From positions 1-8,241 of the forward strand of contig CANMXH010000097.1 in NCBI GenBank assembly GCA_947501315.1: a stretch of DNA of 8,241 bases, written 5' to 3'. The DNA comes from Caulobacteraceae bacterium. GTDB lineage: Bacteria > Pseudomonadota > Alphaproteobacteria > Caulobacterales > Caulobacteraceae. The notes below the pieces were generated by a model. The model had not been told where the DNA came from. It was given only the letters and a program-made list of their open reading frames with translations, and did no database searches. The position numbers and the translations under genes are program-made. Below are positions 1 to 5,770 of this stretch, piece by piece (the stretch's first letter is position 1; each line of letters begins with the position of its first letter).

Positions 1-480
1 CCGGCTGAAGCGCCAACTGCCGCTGCTGCATTCCGTCACAGCATGACTTCTGACCTGTCCGGCTACTACAGGCCGGCGGGCGAGGTGCGGGTCGGGAAAT
101 GGTCGCTCGACCACGTCTTCGTCGGTCAGGACCGGGAGTTCCGGGGCTGGGAAGCCGGCAGCCGGAACGGGACGTTCGGCCCGGTCATGCTGCAGTTCGA
201 AGACGCGACCAGCCCCATGGTCCAGACTGAGACCGGCGAGGCGCGCAGCCTCTCAGCCCGGGTCCTGCCGACGGCCTATTCGGTGTCTGATACCGCGATC
301 CGTTTCGAGGGGCGGTCGGCGGAGCTGGGCCCGGTCCGGTTCGACGGCGTGATGGATCCGGGTGCCCTGGCCACGGCGCGCCGCAACCTCGGTGACGAGG
401 GCGTCGTGGTGACGGGCCGGCTGACGGTGGGCGATGCGCCGGCGCAGACCATCCGGCTGCGCTGGTGGGGCGGCGACTGA
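1..480 (+). CDS. hypothetical, probably exported protein (5' end outside window)
   Basis: The reading frame is open from the first base of the window to the TGA at 478-480, giving at least 159 residues. An ATG lies at 43, but no Shine-Dalgarno sequence precedes it. The 14 codons before it encode an Ala/Pro-rich stretch (PAEAPTAAAAFRHS) typical of the linker after a signal peptide or lipobox. I therefore think the true start lies to the left and the gene is 5'-partial. The visible part is soluble, with alternating hydrophobic residues that suggest a beta-rich domain. It has conserved-looking aromatic motifs (LSGYYRP, VGKWSLDHVFVG) and ends in LRWWGGD. I do not recognise a named family and assign no function. 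Its stop lies 7 bp from the end of the convergent exopolyphosphatase gene, and no terminator hairpin is visible between them. Confidence 0.72.
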   Translation, partial: PAEAPTAAAAFRHSMTSDLSGYYRPAGEVRVGKWSLDHVFVGQDREFRGWEAGSRNGTFGPVMLQFEDATSPMVQTETGEARSLSARVLPTAYSVSDTAIRFEGRSAELGPVRFDGVMDPGALATARRNLGDEGVVVTGRLTVGDAPAQTIRLRWWGGD

Positions 481-487
481 CCGCCGT

Positions 488-1996
488 TCAATCGCCCGGG
501 CGGATGTCCAGCTTCAGACCCATGGCCTCGGCCAGGGCCTTGCCGCGGCGTCGTGTCTGCTCGCCCAGCAGGACATCCGCATAGCCGTCGCCGGCGCTCA
601 GGATCAGGGCTCCGGCGCTGACCCGGGCACGGGCATTGACGAGCAGCTGGGGCGAACGGCCGGAGAGGTCGCACGCCAGCCTGATGGCGAGACCGAGTAT
701 CCGGGCCCCCTGCCGCTGTTCCTCGTTCAGGAGGCGGGCCACGGTCCTGGGCTCCGGTGTCGTGCTGCCGCCGCCGTAGCGGGCGTTGACCGCAGCCGCC
801 AGATAGGCGCGTTCGGCATGGTTCTGGCCCGGAATTGGCGCGCGCAGGACCTGATCGAACGCCAGTTCGACCCGATGATCGGGGTGCAGCCGGGCCCCGA
901 GGTCCGCAAGGCGGCAGGCGGCATCGGCCAACAGGCCGTCGCGGGCGCGACCGAACACCGGCGGCAGGGCCGCCAGCAGCGGCGCGATCCAGCCGAGAAG
1001 CGCGCCCGGCAGTGCCGGTGAAATGCCCTGACGGGCACCGAGCGCCGAACAGCCCGCCAGCAGGGGGTCCACGGCAGTGACCTCTGACCCCAGTGCCTCG
1101 TACAACAGACCCTCACGGACGCCCCAGGCCGAGAGGACGATGCGCTTCAACGCCAGTCGCTCGATCAAACCCTCGAGAACCAGGGCCGCGTGCGGAAGGG
1201 TGTCGGCGCGTTTGCGCGACAAACCGGGCCATTTCTCGAGCGAGGCCTTCGAAGACCGGGCAATGAGCCTGGCCGTATCCATCAGGTCGGCTGCGTCTAT
1301 CTCGTACTGGTGGACAACACGCAGCGGATAGCCAGTGATCTCCATATGGACCTTGGCGAGTGTCCGCCAGGCACCGCCGACGGCAAAGAGGGTGTCGGCC
1401 CGCGCATCTCCGACGGGCTGCAACCGCCCGGCGATGGTCTCGCGCAGCCGGTCCGGATCGAAGCCGTTCGCATCCGCCAGGGCAAAAGGGCCGAGCGGCA
1501 GGGTGACGCCACGGGCCGCCCGGCCGTCGGCGAGCCGGACAAGCTCAAGGCTGGATCCGCCCAGATCACCGACCATCCCGTCCGCGCAGGGAATACCCGC
1601 GAGGACCCCGAGGGCGGCATAGCGCGCCTCTTCCTCGCCGGACAGGACGCGGATCTTCAACCCGGTGGCGGCAGCGACGCGCTCGCAGAAGGTCGGGCCA
1701 TCTTCGGCGTCGCGCACGGCAGCGGTAGCGGCGACGAAGGTATGGGCAGGCTGAACGCCCTCGATCACAGCCGCGAACCGCTTGAGTGCCGTCAGGGCCT
1801 GGGCCGCGCCCTCCACTGACAGGCGTCCGGTTTCAGCCAGGTCGCGTCCGAGTCCTGCCAGCACCTTCTCGTTGAACACGGTCCAGATGGCGCGGCCTTC
1901 CAGCCGGTAGAGCACCAGACGCACCGAGTTGGAGCCGATGTCGATGGCGGCGACGTCGCGGGGCGCGCCGATCGCCGATAGCAGCGCTTCAGGCAT
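488..1996 (-). CDS. ppx: exopolyphosphatase, Ppx/GppA family
   Basis: A 502-residue member of the Ppx/GppA family (ASKHA fold), close to the length of E. coli Ppx. The family removes terminal phosphates from polyphosphate; some members instead hydrolyse pppGpp. Visible motifs are the N-terminal phosphate loop DIGSNSVRLVLY (19-30), ATAAVRDA (90-97), the acidic motif LSGEEEARYA (118-127, with the catalytic-Glu region), the second phosphate loop GDLGGSSLELV (143-153), VGGAWRTLA (206-214) and the signature SAWGVREGLLYE (289-300). The helical C-terminal part contains an HPDHR segment (371-375), as in other long family members. The ATG at 1996 shares its A with the ppk TGA. A GGAAG sequence 8 nt upstream and the immediate appearance of family sequence favour it over an in-frame extension to 2167, which would lie inside ppk and reads as non-family sequence. 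Polyphosphatase is preferred over pppGpp phosphatase because of the ppk linkage, but sequence alone does not settle it. Confidence 0.94.
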   Translation of the reverse strand: MPEALLSAIGAPRDVAAIDIGSNSVRLVLYRLEGRAIWTVFNEKVLAGLGRDLAETGRLSVEGAAQALTALKRFAAVIEGVQPAHTFVAATAAVRDAEDGPTFCERVAAATGLKIRVLSGEEEARYAALGVLAGIPCADGMVGDLGGSSLELVRLADGRAARGVTLPLGPFALADANGFDPDRLRETIAGRLQPVGDARADTLFAVGGAWRTLAKVHMEITGYPLRVVHQYEIDAADLMDTARLIARSSKASLEKWPGLSRKRADTLPHAALVLEGLIERLALKRIVLSAWGVREGLLYEALGSEVTAVDPLLAGCSALGARQGISPALPGALLGWIAPLLAALPPVFGRARDGLLADAACRLADLGARLHPDHRVELAFDQVLRAPIPGQNHAERAYLAAAVNARYGGGSTTPEPRTVARLLNEEQRQGARILGLAIRLACDLSGRSPQLLVNARARVSAGALILSAGDGYADVLLGEQTRRRGKALAEAMGLKLDIRPGD

Positions 1997-4218
1997 CAGC
2001 GCTTCTTCCGCGAGGGCTCGTAGCTGAGTTGGCCGGGCAGGGTCTTCACCTTGCGGCCCCGGCCCGACAGGCTGGGGTTGGTCATGAAATAGTTGTGCGC
2101 CGAGAAGGGCCGTTCGGGATCGACGGCCGTCACCCTGCGGTAGGTTCCGTCGGCCGCCAGCGCCCAACTCTGGGCGTCGTCCTTGAGGTTGGCCACCATG
2201 ATCTGGTCGAGCACCTGGTCATGCACGGTGGCGTTCAGCACCGGGGTCATCAACTCGACCCGGCGGTCCAGGTTCCGGTTCATCCAGTCGGCGGACGAGA
2301 TGTACAGCGTCGCCTTGTCGTGTGGCAGCTCGCGTCCGTTCGCGAAGGCGACGATCCGGCTGTGCTCCAGGAAGCGGCCGACGATGGATTTGACCCGGAT
2401 GTTCTCCGAAAGACCCGGCACGCCGGGGCGCAGACAGCAGATGCCGCGAATGACCAGCTCGATCCGGACGCCTGACTGACTGGCGCGGTAAAGGGCGTCG
2501 ATGACCTGGGGATCGACCAGGGAGTTCATCTTGGCCCAGATGGCCGCCGGCTTGCCCCTGGCCGCGGCTGCCATCTCCTTGCCGATCAGGTCGATCAGCG
2601 TGGTCTTCATGTTCAGTGGAGAGACGACCAGCGCCTCGAGTTCGTCGGGCTGGGCATAGCCGGTGATGTAGTTGAACACCCGTGAGGCGTCGCGGGCCAG
2701 CATGGGCTCGCAGCTGAACAGGCTCAGATCCGTGTAAACCCGCGCGGTCACGGGATGATAGTTGCCGGTGCCGAAATGGCAGTAGGTCCTCAGCGCATTC
2801 CCCTCGCGGCGGACGACGACGCTGAGCTTGGCATGGGTCTTCCATTCGACAAAGCCGAAGACGACATGGACCCCGGCCCGCTCCATGGCCCGGGCCCAAC
2901 GCAGGTTGGCTTCCTCGTCGAACCGCGCCTTGATCTCGACCAGGGCGGTGACGTTCTTGCCGTTCTCGGCCGCCTCGATCAGGGCCGCGACGATCGGACT
3001 GTCCTTGGACGTCCGGTACAGCGTCTGTTTGATGGCGATGACATTGGGGTCGCGCGCCGCCTGACGCAGGAACTGGACCACCACATCGAAGCTCTCGAAC
3101 GGGTGGTGGATCAGCATGTCCTTTTCGCGGATCGCCGCGAAGATATCGCCGCCGTTGTCGCGCACCCGCTCGGGATAGCGCGGCTCATAGCCCTTGAACT
3201 TCAGGTCGGGATGGCCCGAGGGGATAAGATCCGCGACCTGTGCCAGACCCAGCATGCCGTCGACCAGCACTATGTCCTGGGGCGCGGCGTCCAGCTCATT
3301 GGTGATGAATTTGCGCAGATCGTCGGGCATGGAGGCCTCGATCTTGATGCGCACGACCGAGCCGAGACGACGCTGTTTCAACGCCTCCTCGAACTCCATG
3401 ACCAGATCCTCGGCCTCTTCCTCGATCTCGATGTCCGAGTCGCGGATCAGGCGGAAGACGCCGCGTTCCAGCACCTCGCAACCGGGAAAGAGGTGGTCGA
3501 TGAAGAGCATGAGCAGGCTCTCCAGCGTCAGATAGCGTTTGCGCCCCGGGGTCGAGCGGCCGTCTGTCGCCAGGGGCCAGAACCGTTTCACCTGGGTGGG
3601 GACGGGCACCAGGGCGTAGAGGGTGCGGTTATCCGACCGCCGCTTCAGCTTCAGCGCGAGGGAGAAGCCCAGGTTGGGCAGGAAGGGGAAGGGGTGGGCC
3701 GGATCGATCGCCATCGGCGTCAGCACGGCGAACAGCTGGTTCAGGAACTCCGGCTCCAGCCGTTCGCGCTCGGTCTTGGTGATCCGGGCGGCATCGACCA
3801 CCTCGATCCCGACACCTTTCAGCTCCGTGCGCAGTTTGCGCCAGCGGCGCTGCTGTTCGGCCATCAGGGCACTGGCCGCATGATTGACCTTGTTGAGCTG
3901 CTCCGCCGGGGTCAGGCCGTCGGCGGACAGGACGCGCACGCGCTCACGCACCTGGCCTTTGAGGCCGGCGACGCGGGTCATGTAGAATTCGTCGAGATTG
4001 TTGGCCGAGATCGACAGGAATCGCAGCCGCTCCAGCAGCGGATGGGCCGGATTGGCGGCCTCCTCCAGCACCCGGCCGTTGAAGGCCAGCCAGGAGAGTT
4101 CGCGGTTGAAGAACCGGGTCGGTGAGTCCATCAGGGTCGTGGACAGCGCCAGTTGAGGCGCGCGCGAGGAAGGGACCTCCTCGCCGGTGGTTGAGTCGCT
4201 GATCGCCGCATCGCTCAT
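1996..4218 (-). CDS. ppk: polyphosphate kinase 1
   Basis: A 740-residue PPK1, a cytosolic or membrane-associated enzyme that reversibly transfers the ATP gamma-phosphate to polyphosphate. The domain order is complete: N-terminal helical domain with FFNRELSWLAFNGRVLEEA (36-54) and SANNLDEFYM (71-80), a head domain, and two phospholipase-D-like C-terminal domains. Key residues are the Arg of IKQTLYRT (R402), the Arg of EIKARFDE (R432), H462 in KTHAKLSVVVRR (equivalent to the autophosphorylated His of E. coli PPK), the HFGTGNYHPVTARVYTD segment (481-497) and H619 in RFLEHSRI (second conserved His). The ATG at 4218 is chosen. A TTG at 4266 would add 16 Arg-rich residues and begin right at the base of the upstream terminator. 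No strong Shine-Dalgarno precedes 4218. The last codons (RKKR) double as the ribosome-binding site of ppx, which begins on the last base of this gene. Confidence 0.96.
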   Translation of the reverse strand: MSDAAISDSTTGEEVPSSRAPQLALSTTLMDSPTRFFNRELSWLAFNGRVLEEAANPAHPLLERLRFLSISANNLDEFYMTRVAGLKGQVRERVRVLSADGLTPAEQLNKVNHAASALMAEQQRRWRKLRTELKGVGIEVVDAARITKTERERLEPEFLNQLFAVLTPMAIDPAHPFPFLPNLGFSLALKLKRRSDNRTLYALVPVPTQVKRFWPLATDGRSTPGRKRYLTLESLLMLFIDHLFPGCEVLERGVFRLIRDSDIEIEEEAEDLVMEFEEALKQRRLGSVVRIKIEASMPDDLRKFITNELDAAPQDIVLVDGMLGLAQVADLIPSGHPDLKFKGYEPRYPERVRDNGGDIFAAIREKDMLIHHPFESFDVVVQFLRQAARDPNVIAIKQTLYRTSKDSPIVAALIEAAENGKNVTALVEIKARFDEEANLRWARAMERAGVHVVFGFVEWKTHAKLSVVVRREGNALRTYCHFGTGNYHPVTARVYTDLSLFSCEPMLARDASRVFNYITGYAQPDELEALVVSPLNMKTTLIDLIGKEMAAAARGKPAAIWAKMNSLVDPQVIDALYRASQSGVRIELVIRGICCLRPGVPGLSENIRVKSIVGRFLEHSRIVAFANGRELPHDKATLYISSADWMNRNLDRRVELMTPVLNATVHDQVLDQIMVANLKDDAQSWALAADGTYRRVTAVDPERPFSAHNYFMTNPSLSGRGRKVKTLPGQLSYEPSRKKR
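2002..2009 (-). promoter_or_regulatory. ribosome-binding site of ppx inside the ppk C-terminus
   Basis: On the minus strand GGAAGAAG lies within the ppk codons for Arg-Lys-Lys-Arg, and its GGAAG core ends 8 nt before the ppx ATG at 1996. With the TGATG stop/start overlap this supports the ppx start and suggests termination-reinitiation coupling. Coupling itself is an inference. Confidence 0.6.
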
Positions 4219-4269
4219 GATGCCGGTTCTGGCCCGGCGCGGCGATGGCCGCAACCTTGCTGACAACGG

Positions 4270-4303
4270 AAAACGCCGTCCGACCCCGGGGTCGGACGGC
4301 GTT
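4270..4303 (-). terminator. intrinsic terminator after the RcnB-like gene
   Basis: Positions 4272-4303 form a perfect 32-bp palindrome: arm AACGCCGTCCGACCCC followed directly by its reverse complement. In RNA this folds as a 14-bp GC-rich stem with a 4-nt loop. Read on the minus strand it starts 18 nt after the TAA at 4322-4324 and runs into TTTT (4273-4270), then CCGTTGTC. It should end RcnB-like transcripts and partly insulate ppk, whose ATG lies 51 nt beyond. The short U tract may make it leaky. On the plus strand no gene approaches it. Confidence 0.85.
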
Positions 4304-4321
4304 GCCGGTTATTTGTGCGGC

Positions 4322-5374
4322 TTACCAGCGCCAGGCGTCGAAGATGACGTCGATGATGTAGCCGTCGTACTGGTCGATCAGATAGATGTGGTTGTCGACC
4401 AGCACCCAGCGCGTGCCCGACGGCGGATAGCCGAGACCATAGGTGCGCCAGTCGTCCAGCTGATAGCGCCAGAAGATCGACGGCAGGTAACCACCGACAT
4501 GGTAGCGCTGGCCCCAGTAGTTGCGGGGCACGCTGTAGTAGCCGTAGCCCGGCGCGAAATAGAAGCCGATGCGCAGGCCGTTGTAGCCGCGGAACCGGCG
4601 GTCGTTGCGCCACCAGTCGCCGCTGTGGCTGCGGTTCCAGCTGCGCCGCCACTGGTCGCTGTTGAAGCGGTTGCGGAACTCCCGATACTCGCGGCGGTCC
4701 TGACGCCGATCGGAGCGGTCCTCCCGGCGATCCCAACGATCATCCCGGCGATCGTCACGGCGATCCCAGCGGTCATCCCGGCGATCGTCGCGGCGGTCAT
4801 CCCGGCGGTCATCCCGGCGATCACGCGGATCCTGCGGCTGGCCAGGCCCGCCGGGCAGGCCGCCGCCGCCCGTATTGGGCCGGTCAGGACGGTCGGGACG
4901 GTCAGGACGGTCGGGACGGCCGCCGCCACCGCCGACGTTGCCGCCACCGCCGCTGACGCCGGGATTGGGGCGGTCGGGACGGTCGGGACGGTCGGGACGA
5001 TCAGGACGGTCAGGACGATCAGGACGGTCGGGACGGTCAGGACGATCAGGCCGGTCCGGTCTGTCAGGCTGCCCACCGCCGCCGCCGCCGCCGCCCAGCA
5101 GTCCGGGGCCAGTCGGCCGCTCAGGACGGCTTCCGCCGCCGCCACCGCCGCGGTCACCACCGCCGCCGCGGTCACCACCCCCACCGTCACGGGCGGGCCG
5201 GTCCGGCGTGTTGGGCCGGTCAGGCCCCGTCTCGCGGGATTCATCACCGTTCTGGCGGGCGGCGCCGCGGCGACCGCCGTCGCGTTCCCCGTCCTGGGCC
5301 AGGACGGTCAAGGGGGTCATGGCCGGTACGGCGAAGGCGGCAACGGCTGCGGCGACCATCAATGAGCGTTTCAT
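4322..5374 (-). CDS. secreted RPD/RDD-repeat protein with C-terminal RcnB-like domain
   Basis: About 350 residues. A signal peptide (MKRSLMVAAAVAAFAVP...) has probable cleavage after VLA at residue 26, so export to the periplasm is expected. The mature N-terminal two thirds is low-complexity and probably disordered. It has Gly runs with GGGGDRGGGGDR (about 64-82), an array of ten RPD triplets (about 105-134), a second array of four (153-164) and an RDDR/DRWDRR-rich segment (183-227). The C-terminal 120 residues are aromatic and end in a region resembling the RcnB domain (GYLPSIFWRYQLDDWRTYGL, YPPSGTRWVLVDNHIYLI, DGYIIDVIF). E. coli RcnB is a periplasmic factor in nickel/cobalt homeostasis; alphaproteobacterial relatives mostly have no known role, so no metal function is asserted. 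AGGAAG 7 nt upstream selects the ATG at 5374 over the ATG at 5380 (1-nt spacing) and a TTG at 5392. Confidence 0.88.
   Translation of the reverse strand: MKRSLMVAAAVAAFAVPAMTPLTVLAQDGERDGGRRGAARQNGDESRETGPDRPNTPDRPARDGGGGDRGGGGDRGGGGGGSRPERPTGPGLLGGGGGGGGQPDRPDRPDRPDRPDRPDRPDRPDRPDRPDRPDRPNPGVSGGGGNVGGGGGRPDRPDRPDRPDRPNTGGGGLPGGPGQPQDPRDRRDDRRDDRRDDRRDDRWDRRDDRRDDRWDRREDRSDRRQDRREYREFRNRFNSDQWRRSWNRSHSGDWWRNDRRFRGYNGLRIGFYFAPGYGYYSVPRNYWGQRYHVGGYLPSIFWRYQLDDWRTYGLGYPPSGTRWVLVDNHIYLIDQYDGYIIDVIFDAWRW
4694..4828 (-). repeat. imperfect RDDR-coding repeat array
   Basis: A degenerate array of 9-12 bp units (plus-strand cggcgatcg, cggtcatcc and variants) encodes RRDDRRDD and DRWDRRDD units in the RcnB-like protein. 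The encoded segment is almost entirely Arg and Asp. It lies just before the structured aromatic domain. Confidence 0.8.
4877..5068 (-). repeat. two 9-bp tandem arrays encoding Arg-Pro-Asp
   Basis: The plus-strand units are GGTCGGGAC, GGTCAGGAC and GATCAGGAC. Array A (4967-5068) encodes QPD, ten RPD and a closing RPN. Array B (4877-4918) encodes four RPD and a closing RPN. A Gly-rich spacer (PGVSGGGGNVGGGGG) separates them. Synonymous interchange (CCC/CCT for Pro, GAC/GAT-type variants) shows the units are not identical copies. Such short in-frame repeats are prone to copy-number change that alters protein length without frameshift. Confidence 0.9.
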
Positions 5375-5376
5375 TT

Positions 5377-5553
5377 TCATTCTTCCTTGCAAGCCCCTGT
5401 CAGACGGCTTGAGGTGAAGGTCGCTCCCTTATGATGAACCGTGACTGAATGGATTAAGGCACCATCTGGGCCAAACGCCAATTCCGTGCAGGCGGCGCGC
5501 CTGGTGTTGTTCGGCCAGCGAGCGCGGTAACCCTTTTTAAGCTTGTCGGTCAT
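5377..5553 (-). CDS. doubtful small open frame, 58 codons
   Basis: An open frame starts at the ATG of 5553-5551, directly abutting the GTTC-N7-GTTC site. It ends at a TGA (5379-5377) that overlaps the ATG at 5380 of the RcnB-like gene. The predicted peptide begins MTDKLKKGYRARWPNN, is basic and has no membrane segment. Roughly 60% of its third positions are G/C, clearly below the true genes here, and no Shine-Dalgarno lies at a usable distance. It may simply be leader or promoter DNA that happens to be open. Function unknown. Confidence 0.15.
   Translation of the reverse strand: MTDKLKKGYRARWPNNTRRAACTELAFGPDGALIHSVTVHHKGATFTSSRLTGACKEE
5382..5387 (-). promoter_or_regulatory. ribosome-binding site deciding the RcnB-like start
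   Basis: AGGAAG on the minus strand lies 7 nt before the ATG at 5374 but only 1 nt before the ATG at 5380. This supports the protein beginning MKRSLMV rather than MKMKRS. Confidence 0.7.
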
Positions 5554-5568
5554 GTTCCGTTAGCGTTC
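5554..5568 (+). promoter_or_regulatory. putative LexA (SOS) box
   Basis: The sequence GTTC-CGTTAGC-GTTC is an exact match to the GTTC-N7-GTTC direct repeat established as the LexA operator of Alphaproteobacteria such as Rhodobacter and Caulobacter. It lies in non-coding DNA, 198 bp before the Sel1-like ATG and 179 bp before the RcnB-like ATG. A match of eight fixed bases is expected by chance about once per 65 kb per strand. A hit within this 392-bp spacer is therefore notable but not conclusive. Which gene it would control is unclear. Confidence 0.5.
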
Positions 5569-5590
5569 CGGTCACCTGCGGTTAGCAGTT

Positions 5591-5770
5591 ATGAATCAGG
5601 CATTTCAGAACTATTTCAGAGGTCTGAACATGTGCGGAGTATTCAGCAGGCGTGTACTGAAAAGGCCTCAAAAGGCCCTTGCTGTTAACTTTACCTTCAA
5701 ACCGCGGGTATTTGATCGGGTCTCAGAGGACGGGGCCAGAACGGCACCGGTTCAGGAGATACGGTTATGA
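5591..5770 (+). CDS. doubtful small open frame, 59 codons
   Basis: An ATG at 5591, 22 nt after the putative LexA box, opens a 59-codon frame. It ends in a TGA (5768-5770) that overlaps the Sel1-like ATG in the classic ATGA arrangement. The peptide begins MNQAFQNYFRGLNMCGVF, is basic and has no obvious membrane helix. About half of its third positions are A/T and it uses AGA, AGG, ATA, TTA and GTA, unlike its neighbours. No good ribosome-binding site precedes it. The ATGA junction favours a real upstream cistron; the codon use argues against it. Confidence 0.18.
   Translation: MNQAFQNYFRGLNMCGVFSRRVLKRPQKALAVNFTFKPRVFDRVSEDGARTAPVQEIRL
5604..5628. repeat. TTCAGA direct and inverted half-sites
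   Basis: TTCAGA occurs at 5604-5609 and again at 5615-5620, 11 bp apart (about one helical turn, both as part of ATTTCAGA). The second copy forms a 6-2-6 inverted repeat with TCTGAA at 5623-5628. This geometry resembles a transcription-factor operator. No known regulator is assigned. Confidence 0.35.
5754..5758 (+). promoter_or_regulatory. ribosome-binding site of the Sel1-like gene
   Basis: AGGAG ends 8 nt before the ATG at 5767. This supports that start and independent translation of the gene. Confidence 0.75.

Larger units (their letters stand above)
5375..5766. other. 392-bp divergent intergenic region
   Basis: This region separates the leftward RcnB-like gene from the rightward Sel1-like gene and is visibly more AT-rich than the coding DNA around it. 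It must hold promoters in both directions, but I could not assign a convincing -35/-10 pair by eye. It contains a GTTC-N7-GTTC site (5554-5568), a GAATC site of the GANTC type methylated by CcrM in Caulobacterales (5593-5597), TTCAGA half-sites (5604-5628) and a direct repeat of AAAAGGCC (5660 and 5670). Two open frames of under 60 codons, one on each side of the GTTC site, are listed separately at low confidence. Confidence 0.8.

Noticed and set aside
434..1021. A 195-codon plus-strand frame opposite ppx
   Set aside because: It is antisense to well-conserved ppx sequence and overlaps the end of the upstream gene. The product is Gly/Arg/Gln-rich, typical of a GC-rich shadow frame.
1997..2167. 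N-terminal extension of ppx to an upstream in-frame start at 2167
   Set aside because: The 57 extra residues are an out-of-frame reading of the ppk C-terminus and do not resemble the family. The ATG at 1996 has a well-spaced ribosome-binding site.
2755..4125. A 456-codon open frame on the plus strand opposite ppk
   Set aside because: It lies wholly antisense to a gene with complete PPK1 motifs. Long antisense frames are expected with high third-position GC, and its translation shows no family resemblance.
4219..4266. TTG start for ppk at 4266
   Set aside because: It would begin 4-5 bases from the terminator stem, lacks a ribosome-binding site that could form independently of the hairpin, and adds only an Arg-rich tail.
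5660..5677. AAAAGGCC repeated at 10-bp spacing, with a possible GGCC hairpin
   Set aside because: The stem is only 4 bp with a mismatch next to it. It is too weak to call a terminator, attenuator or RNA gene.
5685..5700. TTAA-N7-TTCA, a near match to the CtrA site TTAA-N7-TTAA
   Set aside because: The second half-site is imperfect, and such matches are common in AT-richer spacers. There is no supporting context.
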